Assembly (NCBI RefSeq): GCF_001579845.1
Contig: NZ_CP007440.1
Coordinates: 6,904,029 to 6,968,028, forward strand
DNA from: Rhodoplanes sp. Z2-YC6860
Lineage (GTDB): Bacteria > Pseudomonadota > Alphaproteobacteria > Rhizobiales > Xanthobacteraceae
DNA: 64,000 nucleotides
Reading direction: 5' to 3'
Position numbers and translations under genes: made by a program. This document shows, in pieces, positions 26,753-34,651 of this stretch. Below the pieces are notes generated by a model. That model saw nothing but the letters and a program-made list of their open reading frames with translations, did no database searches and had not been told where the DNA came from. Each line of letters starts with the position of its first letter. Position 1 is the stretch's first letter.

Positions 26753-27583
26753 CTATTTCGTCAGGTCTGTCTCAACCAGCTTGCGCAATTCGCTCGTCAC
26801 CTGCGGGCGGACGCCGAACCACAGTTCGAAGCCCCGGACCGCCTGATGCAGCAGCATTCCAAGGCCATCGGCGGTGGCAAGGCCGCGCGCTTCAGCAGCG
26901 CCCAGTAACGATGTTTTGAGCGGGGCATAGACCAGATCGGTGACGATGGCGTGAGCCGGCAATGGTCCAAGATCGATCTCAAGCGGCGGCTGGCCGGTCA
27001 TGCCGAGCGACGTGGTGTTGACCAGGAGGCTTGTGTTTGAAAGCAGACCCGGCAGCGCGCTCCAGTCGGCCGGCTGAACGGCCGGGCCGAACCGCCGGGC
27101 CAATTCATTGGCCCGGTCGATGGTGCGATTGACGACATTGATCCTGGCGACGCCGCGCTCGATCAGGCCGTACACCACCGCGCGCGCCGAGCCGCCTGCG
27201 CCAAGCACCAGTGCGTCGCCGGAGCGTTGGGCCCAACCCGGAACGGCGTCATCGAGATTGGCCGTGAAGCCTTCGACGTCGGTGTTGGTCGAGCGGAGCC
27301 GGCCGCCGTCGAGCCACAGCGTGTTGGCGGCGCCGACCGCGCGGGCGCGATCGTCCGGCTCCGACAGCTCGAGCGCCATCTCCTTGTGTGGGATCGTGAC
27401 ATTGGCGCCGGTATAGCCATGCGCCGAAAGATTGCGGACGAAGTCCGCAAACGCCGCGGGCTCGACGGCCTCGCGCCGATAGTCGGCGTCGAGGCCATGC
27501 TGCCTGATCCAGTAGCCATGGATCAGCGGCGACCGCGAATGCCGGATCGGCCAGCCGATGACGCAGGCAGCGCGTGTGCTCAA
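26753..27583 (-). CDS. aroE: Shikimate dehydrogenase
   Basis: Reduces 3-dehydroshikimate to shikimate with NADPH in aromatic amino-acid synthesis. The sequence has the substrate motifs GWPIRHSRSPLIHGYW, NVTIPHKE (catalytic Lys) and NTDVEGF (catalytic Asp), and the nucleotide site VLGAGGSARAVVYGL. No ATG exists near the true N-terminus. The TTG at 27583 overlaps the SDR stop (TTGA) and sits behind AGGTGGG, giving 276 residues, the family length; the longer upstream frame runs inside the SDR gene. A catabolic paralogue is possible given the FAA hydrolase and SDR upstream. Confidence 0.93.
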   Translation of the reverse strand: MSTRAACVIGWPIRHSRSPLIHGYWIRQHGLDADYRREAVEPAAFADFVRNLSAHGYTGANVTIPHKEMALELSEPDDRARAVGAANTLWLDGGRLRSTNTDVEGFTANLDDAVPGWAQRSGDALVLGAGGSARAVVYGLIERGVARINVVNRTIDRANELARRFGPAVQPADWSALPGLLSNTSLLVNTTSLGMTGQPPLEIDLGPLPAHAIVTDLVYAPLKTSLLGAAEARGLATADGLGMLLHQAVRGFELWFGVRPQVTSELRKLVETDLTK

Positions 27584-28368
27584 TAGTATCCCACCTGCGC
27601 GCCGCCATCGACCGAGATTGCAGTGCCCTGAATGTGCCGCGCTTTCTCGGAGCACAGGAACAGCGTCAGCGCCGAAACATCCTCGGCCTTGCCCAGCCGG
27701 CGCAGACCATCCTTCGCGGTCGCCTCTTTCTTCAGTTCATCGACCGATTTTCCCGAAGACTTCGAACGTTGCTCGATGAGCTGATGGAAACGTTCGGTCT
27801 CGGTCGCGCCGGGATGGATGACGTTGACGTTGACGCCATCCCTTTTGCCTAGCTGCGACAGCGCCTTGGAGAAGTTTCCCATCGCGGCATTGACCGAAGC
27901 GCCGATCGCAAAGTCCGCGCCGGGCGAGCGGGCGGCGCCACCGCCGATGTTGACGACGAAGCCGTTCGCGGCCTTCAGCATCGGCCAGAACAGCCGGCAC
28001 ATCCGCACGCAGCCGAACATCTTGAGCGCGTAGCCGTCCATCCAGGCCTCGTCCGGCAGTTCGACAAAGTTGCCGGCTCGCGTCGCGCCGGCCGAATTCA
28101 CCAGCACGTCACAGCGGTTGAACTTTTCCTTCACGGTGTTGAAGGCCTGCTGGCAACCTTCGAGCTTGCGAAGGTCGGCATTGATCGTGACCGGCGCCGG
28201 TCCGCCGGCCGCGGCGATCGTCTTGCTCGCCGCCGCGAGATTCTCGGCCGATGACGACACGATCACGGTCTGAGCGCCTGCTTTGGCAAAATCGACCGCA
28301 ATCTCGCGGCCGATGCCGCGGCTGCCGCCGGTGATGACGACGACCTTCCCCGAAAACTCGCCCGCCAT
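27580..28368 (-). CDS. SDR-family protein lacking the catalytic tetrad
   Basis: A 262-residue Rossmann protein with the classical nucleotide motif VVVITGGSRGIGREIAVDFA and NSAGA (normally NNAG). The catalytic positions are lost. The Ser of NISS is Gly (VVNIGGGAARSP), and the YxASK motif reads IGASV, so Tyr is Ile and Lys is Val; the tetrad Asn also appears changed (YALKMFG). I checked the DNA and found no frameshift. A C-terminal SVDGGAQVGYY is normal. It probably binds NAD(P) but may not catalyse hydride transfer as usual SDRs do. GAGAGGGG precedes the ATG; the stop overlaps the aroE start. Confidence 0.9.
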   Translation of the reverse strand: MAGEFSGKVVVITGGSRGIGREIAVDFAKAGAQTVIVSSSAENLAAASKTIAAAGGPAPVTINADLRKLEGCQQAFNTVKEKFNRCDVLVNSAGATRAGNFVELPDEAWMDGYALKMFGCVRMCRLFWPMLKAANGFVVNIGGGAARSPGADFAIGASVNAAMGNFSKALSQLGKRDGVNVNVIHPGATETERFHQLIEQRSKSSGKSVDELKKEATAKDGLRRLGKAEDVSALTLFLCSEKARHIQGTAISVDGGAQVGYY

Positions 28369-28386
28369 GGCGCCCCTCTCTGAAAT

Positions 28387-29247
28387 CTACTTTTCGTCTT
28401 CGACCACGTTCCTCAAGGTGCCGACCTCCGGCACCGTCATTTCAAACACGTCACCCGCCTTCAGCCATTTGCGCTCGCCGTCCTTCTGATTGAGCTTGAT
28501 CGGCGTGCCGGTGCAGATGATGTCGCCGGGCTTCAGCGTCATGAAGGTCGACGCATAAGACAGGATATCGGCAAACTTGAAAATCATGCTGTCGGTGGTG
28601 TCGTTCTGCGTCACCTCACCGTTGATCTTGCAGATAATGTGCAGCGGCTTCGAAAGATCGACGCCGGTCGCGACCCACGGGCCCATGCTGCCGGTCGAGT
28701 CCCAGGCTTTGCCCTGGGTGACGTTGAAGCGGCCATGCCGGATCCAGTCGCGGATCGTGCCCTCGTTGCACAGCGTGATGCCGGCAACCCAGTCCAGCGC
28801 CTGATCCCTGGGGATGCGGCGGCCGGTCTTGCCGATCACCAGCGCGATCTCGCCCTCGTATTCGAGCTGCTCGGACTCCGGCGGCCGAAGGATCGGCGCG
28901 TTGTGCGCGACGAACGAATTCGGCGGCTTGAAGAACATGCTCGGATACTTGGCATCGGCGTTGCCGCTGGTCGCTTCAAGCTCCGTGTCGCGCTTGGCGT
29001 AGTTCACCCCGATGCACAGAATCTTTTCGCAACCCGGGATCGGCGGCAGCATCTCGACCTCGGACAGCGGGAAATCCGGCCGCACGCCAGCCACCACACT
29101 CCTCACCTGGTCCAGCGCGCCGGCGCGCAGCACATCCAGTACCGAGGTCAACCGCGGCGCGAGTCGGGGCCGGAGATCAACGATTCCGTCGCCCACGGCG
29201 ACGCCGAAGCTCGAACGGCCGCGAATGTTGTAGGTGGCAAGATTCAT
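28387..29247 (-). CDS. Fumarylacetoacetate hydrolase-family protein
   Basis: Metal-dependent C-C hydrolase, decarboxylase or hydratase of the FAH superfamily, acting on 2-keto acids of aromatic ring-cleavage pathways. The 286 residues show ILCIGVNYAKRDTE, YEGEIALVIGKTGRRI with metal Glu residues, AGITLCNEGTIRDW, KAWDSTGSMGPWV and the PGDIICTGTPI motif. It starts with GGAGACTCC before the ATG and leads an FAH-SDR-aroE operon. It is divergent, 90 bp away, from an extradiol dioxygenase gene, which suggests a meta-cleavage branch. Confidence 0.92.
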   Translation of the reverse strand: MNLATYNIRGRSSFGVAVGDGIVDLRPRLAPRLTSVLDVLRAGALDQVRSVVAGVRPDFPLSEVEMLPPIPGCEKILCIGVNYAKRDTELEATSGNADAKYPSMFFKPPNSFVAHNAPILRPPESEQLEYEGEIALVIGKTGRRIPRDQALDWVAGITLCNEGTIRDWIRHGRFNVTQGKAWDSTGSMGPWVATGVDLSKPLHIICKINGEVTQNDTTDSMIFKFADILSYASTFMTLKPGDIICTGTPIKLNQKDGERKWLKAGDVFEMTVPEVGTLRNVVEDEK

Positions 29248-29337
29248 GGAGTCTCCCGGCGGCAGGCCATTTCGAGAACGAGCATCTGGTGCCGCCCGTG
29301 TTACAATAAGCTGTCACAAACCGCCATAGAACCCGCG

Positions 29338-30324
29338 ATGCCGATCCGCAAGCCTGAGTTCAATCCGCCATTCAATGTCGTTCGCGCCAGCCACGTGGAA
29401 CTTGCCGTGCGTGACCTCGCCCGGACCCGAAGCTTCTATGTGGACTGCCTCGGCTACCTAGTCAGCGCCGAGGAGCCTGGCGCGCTTTACCTCCGCGCCG
29501 TGGAGGAGCGTAATCACCATTCTGTCGTGCTGCGCGAGGCTCCCGAGCCCAGCGCCGTGTCGCTGGGCTTCAAGGTCGCGAGCGAGGACGACCTCGACCG
29601 CGCCGCAGCCTGGTTCAAGCGCCGCAATCTGCCCACGTCGTTTCCGGACGTGCCCTTTCAAGGACGCACGCTGCGCACCGCCGACGTCACCGGCATGCCG
29701 CTGGAGTTCTATTTCAAGATGGAGCAGAGCGAGCGGATGCTGCAGCGTTACGGCGCCTATCAGGGCGCACGCATCCAGCGCATCGATCACATCAACTGCT
29801 TCACGCCGGACGTGCAGGCGTCCTACGACTTCTATACGGAGCTCGGCTTCCGTCTGACGGAATACACCGAGACTGACGACAGCCGCGACCCTAAGCTTTG
29901 GGCCGTATGGCTGCACCGGAAGGGCAATGTCCACGATCTGGCGTTCACCAACGGCCACGGGCCGCGGTTGCACCATATCGGTGTCTGGGCCGCGGGCCCG
30001 CTCGACATCCTGCATCTCTGCGACGTGATGGCGACCAGCGGCTATCTGCCGAACATGGAGCGCGGACCCGGACGGCATGGCATCTCGAACGCGTTCTTTC
30101 TCTATATCCGCGATCCCGACGGCCACCGCATCGAACTGTTCACCAGCGACTATCTGACGGTCGATCCCGATCTCGAGCCGCTGCGCTGGTCGCTGACCGA
30201 CCCGCAGCGCCAGACGCTGTGGGGGCAACCGGCGCCGAAGTCGTGGTTCGAGGAAGGCTCGACCTTCGCATCGGTGCCGGTGCGCGCGCCGGCGCTGGAA
30301 GCCCGACCAATCGTGGCGCGGTAG
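29338..30324 (+). CDS. Type I extradiol ring-cleavage dioxygenase (VOC superfamily)
   Basis: A 328-residue two-domain VOC protein similar to homoprotocatechuate 2,3-dioxygenase (HpaD-type) and catechol 2,3-dioxygenases. The N-terminal non-metal repeat (HVELAVRDLARTRSFYVDCLG) is followed by the C-terminal catalytic repeat. The Fe/Mn ligands appear as His in RIDHINCFTPD, His in RLHHIGVWA and Glu in GHRIELFTSDY. It should open a catechol ring next to a hydroxyl. The ATG at 29338 is the first good start, although the frame is open for 233 codons upstream inside the antisense of the FAA hydrolase gene. Substrate uncertain. Confidence 0.9.
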   Translation: MPIRKPEFNPPFNVVRASHVELAVRDLARTRSFYVDCLGYLVSAEEPGALYLRAVEERNHHSVVLREAPEPSAVSLGFKVASEDDLDRAAAWFKRRNLPTSFPDVPFQGRTLRTADVTGMPLEFYFKMEQSERMLQRYGAYQGARIQRIDHINCFTPDVQASYDFYTELGFRLTEYTETDDSRDPKLWAVWLHRKGNVHDLAFTNGHGPRLHHIGVWAAGPLDILHLCDVMATSGYLPNMERGPGRHGISNAFFLYIRDPDGHRIELFTSDYLTVDPDLEPLRWSLTDPQRQTLWGQPAPKSWFEEGSTFASVPVRAPALEARPIVAR

Positions 30325-30380
30325 TCCCGCGCTTCGCACCGACGTCACACCAGCTTCATCGAGCGAAGGAGGCATTTCCG

Positions 30381-30935
30381 TTGCCGGACGATGCGGACCG
30401 ATTCTTTGTCATTACCGGCGGCCCAGGATCGGGCAAAAGCACGCTGCTGTCGGCGCTCGAAGCGGACGGCCAGCTCTGCCTGCCCGAGGCCGGCCGCGCG
30501 ATCATTCAGGCGCAGGTCGCAATCGGCGGCGCGGCGTTGCCGTGGTCCGATCGAAGCGCCTTCGCCGAGTTGATGCTGTCCTGGGAAATCCGCTCCTACC
30601 AAACGGCGCAGGCAACGAGCCGCATCGCTTTCTTCGACCGTGGCGTGCCGGATGTCGCGGGTTATCTCCGGCTTACGGGCCTGCCCGTGCCGGCCCATGT
30701 CGAAAAGGCGATCGAAATTTATCGCTACAACCGCTCAGTGTTTATCGCGCCGCCTTGGCCTGAGATCTTCACCCAAGACCGCGAGCGCAAGCAGGATTTC
30801 GACGAGGCGGTGCGGACCTACGAAGCCTTGGCTGCGACCTATTCAGCCTGCGGCTATGGCCTGATCGAGCTGCCCCGCGTGAGCGTCAAAGAACGCGCGG
30901 CCTTTGTGCTCCGGACGGTGGCCGCCCCGGCTTGA
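30381..30935 (+). CDS. P-loop NTPase of AAA_28/NadR-like type
   Basis: A 184-residue protein with Walker A VITGGPGSGKSTLLSALEADG near the N-terminus, then PEAGRAIIQAQ and FFDRGVPDVAGYLRL. This is the layout of small ATP/GTP-binding kinase-like proteins. It starts with TTG at 30381, directed by GAAGGAGG eight bases earlier; the nearby ATG at 30391 is out of frame. It follows the dioxygenase gene by 56 bp and precedes a D-2-hydroxyacid dehydrogenase gene. No function is established for this family. Confidence 0.85.
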   Translation: MPDDADRFFVITGGPGSGKSTLLSALEADGQLCLPEAGRAIIQAQVAIGGAALPWSDRSAFAELMLSWEIRSYQTAQATSRIAFFDRGVPDVAGYLRLTGLPVPAHVEKAIEIYRYNRSVFIAPPWPEIFTQDRERKQDFDEAVRTYEALAATYSACGYGLIELPRVSVKERAAFVLRTVAAPA

Positions 30936-30966
30936 CCCCTTGCCGGCCGCGCGGCATCAAAGTGCC

Positions 30967-31872
30967 ATGAAAACCGTCTTCATCGATTGCAATCAGCAGC
31001 TCGGCGCGGTGTGGCAGCGCGTCCATCGCGCGGACGATCCGCCGGTGACGATCAACACCACGCCATTCGAGAAGAACGAGCTGCCGCGCGTCGTCGGCGA
31101 CTACGACATCGCCATCGACGACCACAGCTACATGCCGACCGACTTGGTCCGGCAATGCAAGAACCTGAAGCACATCGTGTTCCTCGGCACCGGCGCCGCA
31201 AGCTACATGACCGTGCCCGAGATCGAGACGCTCGGCGTCAAGGTCCACACCATCAAGGGCTATGGCGACACCGCGGTGGCCGAGCAGACCATTGCGCTGA
31301 TGATGGCCGCTTGCCGCGACCTCGCCCGCATGGACCGCGATATCCGCTCCGGCACCTGGAAGCCGCTGGAGGGCATGCAGGTGTTCGGCAAGACGCTCGG
31401 TGTGATCGGGCTTGGCGGCATCGGCGCCGAGGTGGCGCGCATCGCCAAGGGCATGGGCCTCAAGGTCATCGCCTGGAACAGAACACCTCGGCCGGACGCG
31501 GGCGTGCCCATGGTCGACATCGACACGCTGCTGAAGACCGCAGACATCGTCTCGCTCAACCTCGTGCTGAACGACGAGACCCGCGGCTTTCTCGACAAGG
31601 CGCGCATCGCGCGGATGAAACCCGGCGCGATCCTGGTCAACACCGCGCGCGGCGCGCTCGTCGACGAGGCCGCGATGATCGAGGCGCTGACAAGCGGCCA
31701 CATCCGCCACGCCGGCCTCGACGTGTTTCACAACGAACCGTTGAAGGCCGACCATCCGCTCGCCAAGCTCGACAATGTGACGCTGGCGGCGCACGCCGCG
31801 TTCCGCACGCTGGAAGCCTCGATGACATTGCTGCGGCGAGCGATCGATATCGTCAAGCGCGTGCAGGCCTAA
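30967..31872 (+). CDS. D-2-hydroxyacid dehydrogenase (NAD-dependent)
   Basis: A 301-residue member of the phosphoglycerate/hydroxypyruvate reductase family, converting a 2-keto acid and a D-2-hydroxy acid. NAD binding is at GVIGLGGIGAEVARI, the catalytic Arg in NTARGALVDE, Glu in HNEPLKADHPL and His in LAAHAAFRT. The N-terminal domain is compact. The ATG at 30967 is chosen because the residues before it (open for 21 codons) lie in the end of the preceding gene; no strong ribosome binding site is seen. It may act in the same catabolic set as the genes around it. Confidence 0.9.
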   Translation: MKTVFIDCNQQLGAVWQRVHRADDPPVTINTTPFEKNELPRVVGDYDIAIDDHSYMPTDLVRQCKNLKHIVFLGTGAASYMTVPEIETLGVKVHTIKGYGDTAVAEQTIALMMAACRDLARMDRDIRSGTWKPLEGMQVFGKTLGVIGLGGIGAEVARIAKGMGLKVIAWNRTPRPDAGVPMVDIDTLLKTADIVSLNLVLNDETRGFLDKARIARMKPGAILVNTARGALVDEAAMIEALTSGHIRHAGLDVFHNEPLKADHPLAKLDNVTLAAHAAFRTLEASMTLLRRAIDIVKRVQA

Positions 31873-31951
31873 GCCCTGCCAGCGGCCTGTCCTGACCGAT
31901 GCAACCTTTCCGGTTCCCCGGCGTTGTCGGGGTTGGTCATCGGGGTTCATC

Positions 31952-33013
31952 ATGGCAGACGCGGCTACGCTTCCCTCAATCGCCGAGCATGGCGCGACGC
32001 GACTGCCGTCGGTCGAGGTCGACAGCTACAATATTGAGCTGAAGGATGAGGACGGATTCATCGGCGATCGCGCCCGCAAAGGTGCATTTCGCGAAATTCT
32101 CGATGAGTGGCGGAAGCCGCTGCGCAAATCCGGCGATGACCCGTTTGGCGATGTACCTAGCGAAGAGATTCCCCGAAAGACGCTTGACGAAGTTTTGACC
32201 AAGGGCGAGCCGGAAGCGGCCGGTCTTGTTCAAAGCGCTATCGAGGACTTCTCAAAAAACCTCGCCCAGGTGATCCGGCGCTATCTGAAGTCGAAGGCTT
32301 GGCAGGACACTGAAAAAATAGCAATCGGTGGCGGATTTCGGTCATCGCGTGTCGGCGAAGTCGTGATCGGACGCACGTTGGTGCTCCTCAAAGCCGAGAA
32401 GATTTCGATCGATCTCGAGCCCATCCATCACGACCCCGACGAGGCTGGATTGATTGGTTGCGGACACCTTGCACCGAATTGGATGTTCAAGGCCCATGAC
32501 GCGATCCTTGCGGTCGACATCGGCGGCACCAACATCCGTGCCGGCGTGGTCGAACTCAATCTCAAGAAGTCACGCACTCTGTCCAAGGCAGAGGTGTGGA
32601 AGTTCGACCTGTGGCGGCATGCCGACGAAGCGAAGATCAGTCGCGAGAAGGCGGTGGGTCGGTTGGTCGACATGCTCGAAGACCTGATCGGCAAGGCCAA
32701 AAAGGCCGGCATCAAGCTCGCGCCGTTCATCGGCATCGGCTGTCCGGGCTTGATCACCAAGGAAGGCGCGATCGAGCGCGGCGCTCAAAACCTTCCGGGC
32801 AACTGGGAATCGAGCAAATTCCATCTGCCGAGCGAGATTCATAAGGCAATTCCCAAGATCGGCGACGACGAGACCGCGATCGTCATGCACAACGACGCTG
32901 TGGTGCAGGGCCTGAGCGAAGTCCCGTACATGACCGACCACAAGCATTGGGGTGTTCTGACCATCGGCACCGGATTGGGCAACGCGCGTTTCACCAATCG
33001 CAAAGACGACTAG
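31952..33013 (+). CDS. ROK-like sugar kinase-fold protein, probably circularly permuted
   Basis: A 353-residue actin-fold protein whose motifs come in an unusual order. Residues 85-175 look like the C-terminal lobe of ROK proteins (GEPEAAGLVQSAIEDF, EKIAIGGGFRSS at 121-132, DEAGLIGCGHLAP at 163-175). The ROK N-terminal half follows: DIGGTNIRAGVVE at 189, GIGCPGLITKEGAI at 261, HNDAVVQG at 313 with the catalytic Asp315, and a final GTGLGN at 339-344. The usual zinc motif after GTGxG is absent because the protein ends there. Sugar or ROK-type kinase activity is possible but unproven. The ATG is at 31952. Confidence 0.8.
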   Translation: MADAATLPSIAEHGATRLPSVEVDSYNIELKDEDGFIGDRARKGAFREILDEWRKPLRKSGDDPFGDVPSEEIPRKTLDEVLTKGEPEAAGLVQSAIEDFSKNLAQVIRRYLKSKAWQDTEKIAIGGGFRSSRVGEVVIGRTLVLLKAEKISIDLEPIHHDPDEAGLIGCGHLAPNWMFKAHDAILAVDIGGTNIRAGVVELNLKKSRTLSKAEVWKFDLWRHADEAKISREKAVGRLVDMLEDLIGKAKKAGIKLAPFIGIGCPGLITKEGAIERGAQNLPGNWESSKFHLPSEIHKAIPKIGDDETAIVMHNDAVVQGLSEVPYMTDHKHWGVLTIGTGLGNARFTNRKDD

Positions 33014-33085
33014 TGTCGCATTGACCTTTCGGCGCTCGGGGCCCCACAATCGCGCAACGACAAGAACGCGATTGGGAGGCGACGC

Positions 33086-33934
33086 GTGAAGCCCGCGCCA
33101 TTTGCCTATGCCAGGGCGAAATCGGTGGAGCATGCCATCGAGCTGCTGGCCCGTCTGGACGGCGAAGCGCGGCTTCTGGCCGGCGGCCAGAGCCTGATCG
33201 CCACGCTGAACATGCGGCTTTCGGCGCCGAAGCTTCTGATCGACCTCAACGGTGTGGACGGACTTTCGGGCATCACCGTCAACAACGGCATGATCGAGAT
33301 CGGCGCGCTGACGCGGCATGCCGAAGCGGAGCGCTCGGCCGACATCGCCAGGCATGCGCCGCTGATCGCGCTCGCCATGCCGCATATCGGCCACGCCGCG
33401 ATCCGCAATCGCGGCACGCTGGGCGGCTCGATCTCATTCGCCGATCCGGCCGCCGAATTGCCCGCCTGCGTGCTCGCGCTCGGCGCAGAGCTGGAGATCA
33501 CCGGCCAAGGCGGCAAACGCAAAGTTGCGGCGGACGATTTTTTCAAAGCACTGTTCGAGACCGCGCTCGGTCCGCAGGACGTGCTGACCGCGATCCGCCT
33601 GCCCGCCGCCACCACGGACACGCGCGTGGGCTTTGCCGAATTCGCCCGCCGCCACGGCGACTACGCGATGGTGGGATTGGCGGCGAGCGCGAAAGCAAAA
33701 GGCAAAGGTCTGAGCGACGTCAAGCTCGCTTATTTCGGCGTCGGCAACACGCCGGTTCGGGCAAAGAAGGCCGAAGCCGCACTCGCCAATGGCGATATCG
33801 ATGCGGCGACGACGGCGCTCACCGCCGACCTCGATCCGCCTGACGATGTGCAAGCCACCGGGGCGACCAAGAAGCATCTCGCCGGCGTTTTGTTGCGGCG
33901 TGTCGCGAAGCAACTCATGGGAGCCCGCACATGA
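33086..33934 (+). CDS. Molybdenum hydroxylase FAD-binding subunit (CoxM-like)
   Basis: Medium subunit of an aldehyde/xanthine/CO-dehydrogenase-type enzyme, passing electrons from the Fe-S subunit to FAD. The 282 residues carry the FAD motifs AGGQSLIATLNMRLSAP and RNRGTLGGSISFADPAAELPA. The start codon is GTG at 33086 with GGGAGG seven bases before. It overlaps the Fe-S subunit gene by 4 bp (ATGA). The order medium-small-large is that of cox/ndh-type operons. The substrate is not clear from sequence. Confidence 0.94.
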   Translation: MKPAPFAYARAKSVEHAIELLARLDGEARLLAGGQSLIATLNMRLSAPKLLIDLNGVDGLSGITVNNGMIEIGALTRHAEAERSADIARHAPLIALAMPHIGHAAIRNRGTLGGSISFADPAAELPACVLALGAELEITGQGGKRKVAADDFFKALFETALGPQDVLTAIRLPAATTDTRVGFAEFARRHGDYAMVGLAASAKAKGKGLSDVKLAYFGVGNTPVRAKKAEAALANGDIDAATTALTADLDPPDDVQATGATKKHLAGVLLRRVAKQLMGART

Positions 33935-34419
33935 GCGACCTGCGCTGCGACATTTCAATGACCGTCAACGGCGAGGCGGTGCACGAGACCGTCGATGCCC
34001 GGCAGACATTGGTCGATTTCCTGCGCGAACAACTCGTTCTCACCGGCAGCCATGTCGGCTGCGAGCACGGCGTCTGCGGCGCCTGCACCGTGCGGGTCAA
34101 CGGCCTGATCGTGCGCGGCTGCCTGATGCTCGCGGCGCAATGCGAGGGCGCCAAGGTCGAGACCATCGAAGGCGTATCGGACACTGGCGAAATCGCCGAC
34201 CTGCAGGACGCGTTCGAGAGGCGCAACGCGCTGCAATGCGGCTTCTGTACGCCCGGCATGCTGCTGACTGCGCAGGAGCTGCTGGCGTCGGGCGGCGTGC
34301 CGAGCCGCGAGAAAATCCGCGAGCACATTTCGGGCAACTACTGCCGGTGTACGGGCTATCACGCGATCGTTGATGCGATCGAGGCGGTGGCGCAGGCGCG
34401 GAATGGGGTGAAGCCATGA
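33931..34419 (+). CDS. Molybdenum hydroxylase [2Fe-2S] subunit (CoxS-like)
   Basis: Small subunit with two [2Fe-2S] clusters. The 162 residues contain the plant-ferredoxin-type motif CEHGVCGACTVRVNG and the second-domain cysteines in CGFCTPGM and CRCTGYHAI, so all cluster ligands are present. The ATG overlaps the preceding stop (ATGA). Its own stop sits in a GCCATGA sequence repeated just before the large subunit. A repeat-rich stretch now separates it from that gene. Confidence 0.95.
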   Translation: MSDLRCDISMTVNGEAVHETVDARQTLVDFLREQLVLTGSHVGCEHGVCGACTVRVNGLIVRGCLMLAAQCEGAKVETIEGVSDTGEIADLQDAFERRNALQCGFCTPGMLLTAQELLASGGVPSREKIREHISGNYCRCTGYHAIVDAIEAVAQARNGVKP

Positions 34420-34648
34420 GCGCGCTTCGCCCTCTCGCATTCGCCCGCACTCGCGCCACAACGTCCCCTCCCCCGCATAGCCCGTCGAAGACGGGCGTGA
34501 ACGCCCTTTCGCTGGGGGAGGGACAGGGAGGGGGCATGCAACGCATACCGTCGTCTATGGCCGCCCCCTCCCCACCCATCCCCCGCAAGCGGGGGAGGGA
34601 GCGCACCTGCGCGAGTCGCGGGAGCGAAGAATCGCGAAGCGGAGCGTC
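34420..34648. repeat. Repeat-rich insert between molybdenum hydroxylase small and large subunit genes
   Basis: The 229-bp insert holds paired G/C-rich arms: CCCCTCCCCC, GGGGGAGGGACAGGGAGGGG, GCCCCCTCCCCACCC and CCCCCGCAAGCGGGGGAGGG. This is a REP-like palindrome set of the kind common in Bradyrhizobium relatives. It is bounded by 7-bp direct repeats GCCATGA (34413-34419 and 34649-34655), each the junction of a stop and start codon. An ATG at 34416 reads through the insert as 79 codons and its TGA stop overlaps the next ATG. This peptide is probably a by-product that keeps ribosomes coupled, not a functional protein. Confidence 0.8.
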
Positions 34649-34651
34649 GCC

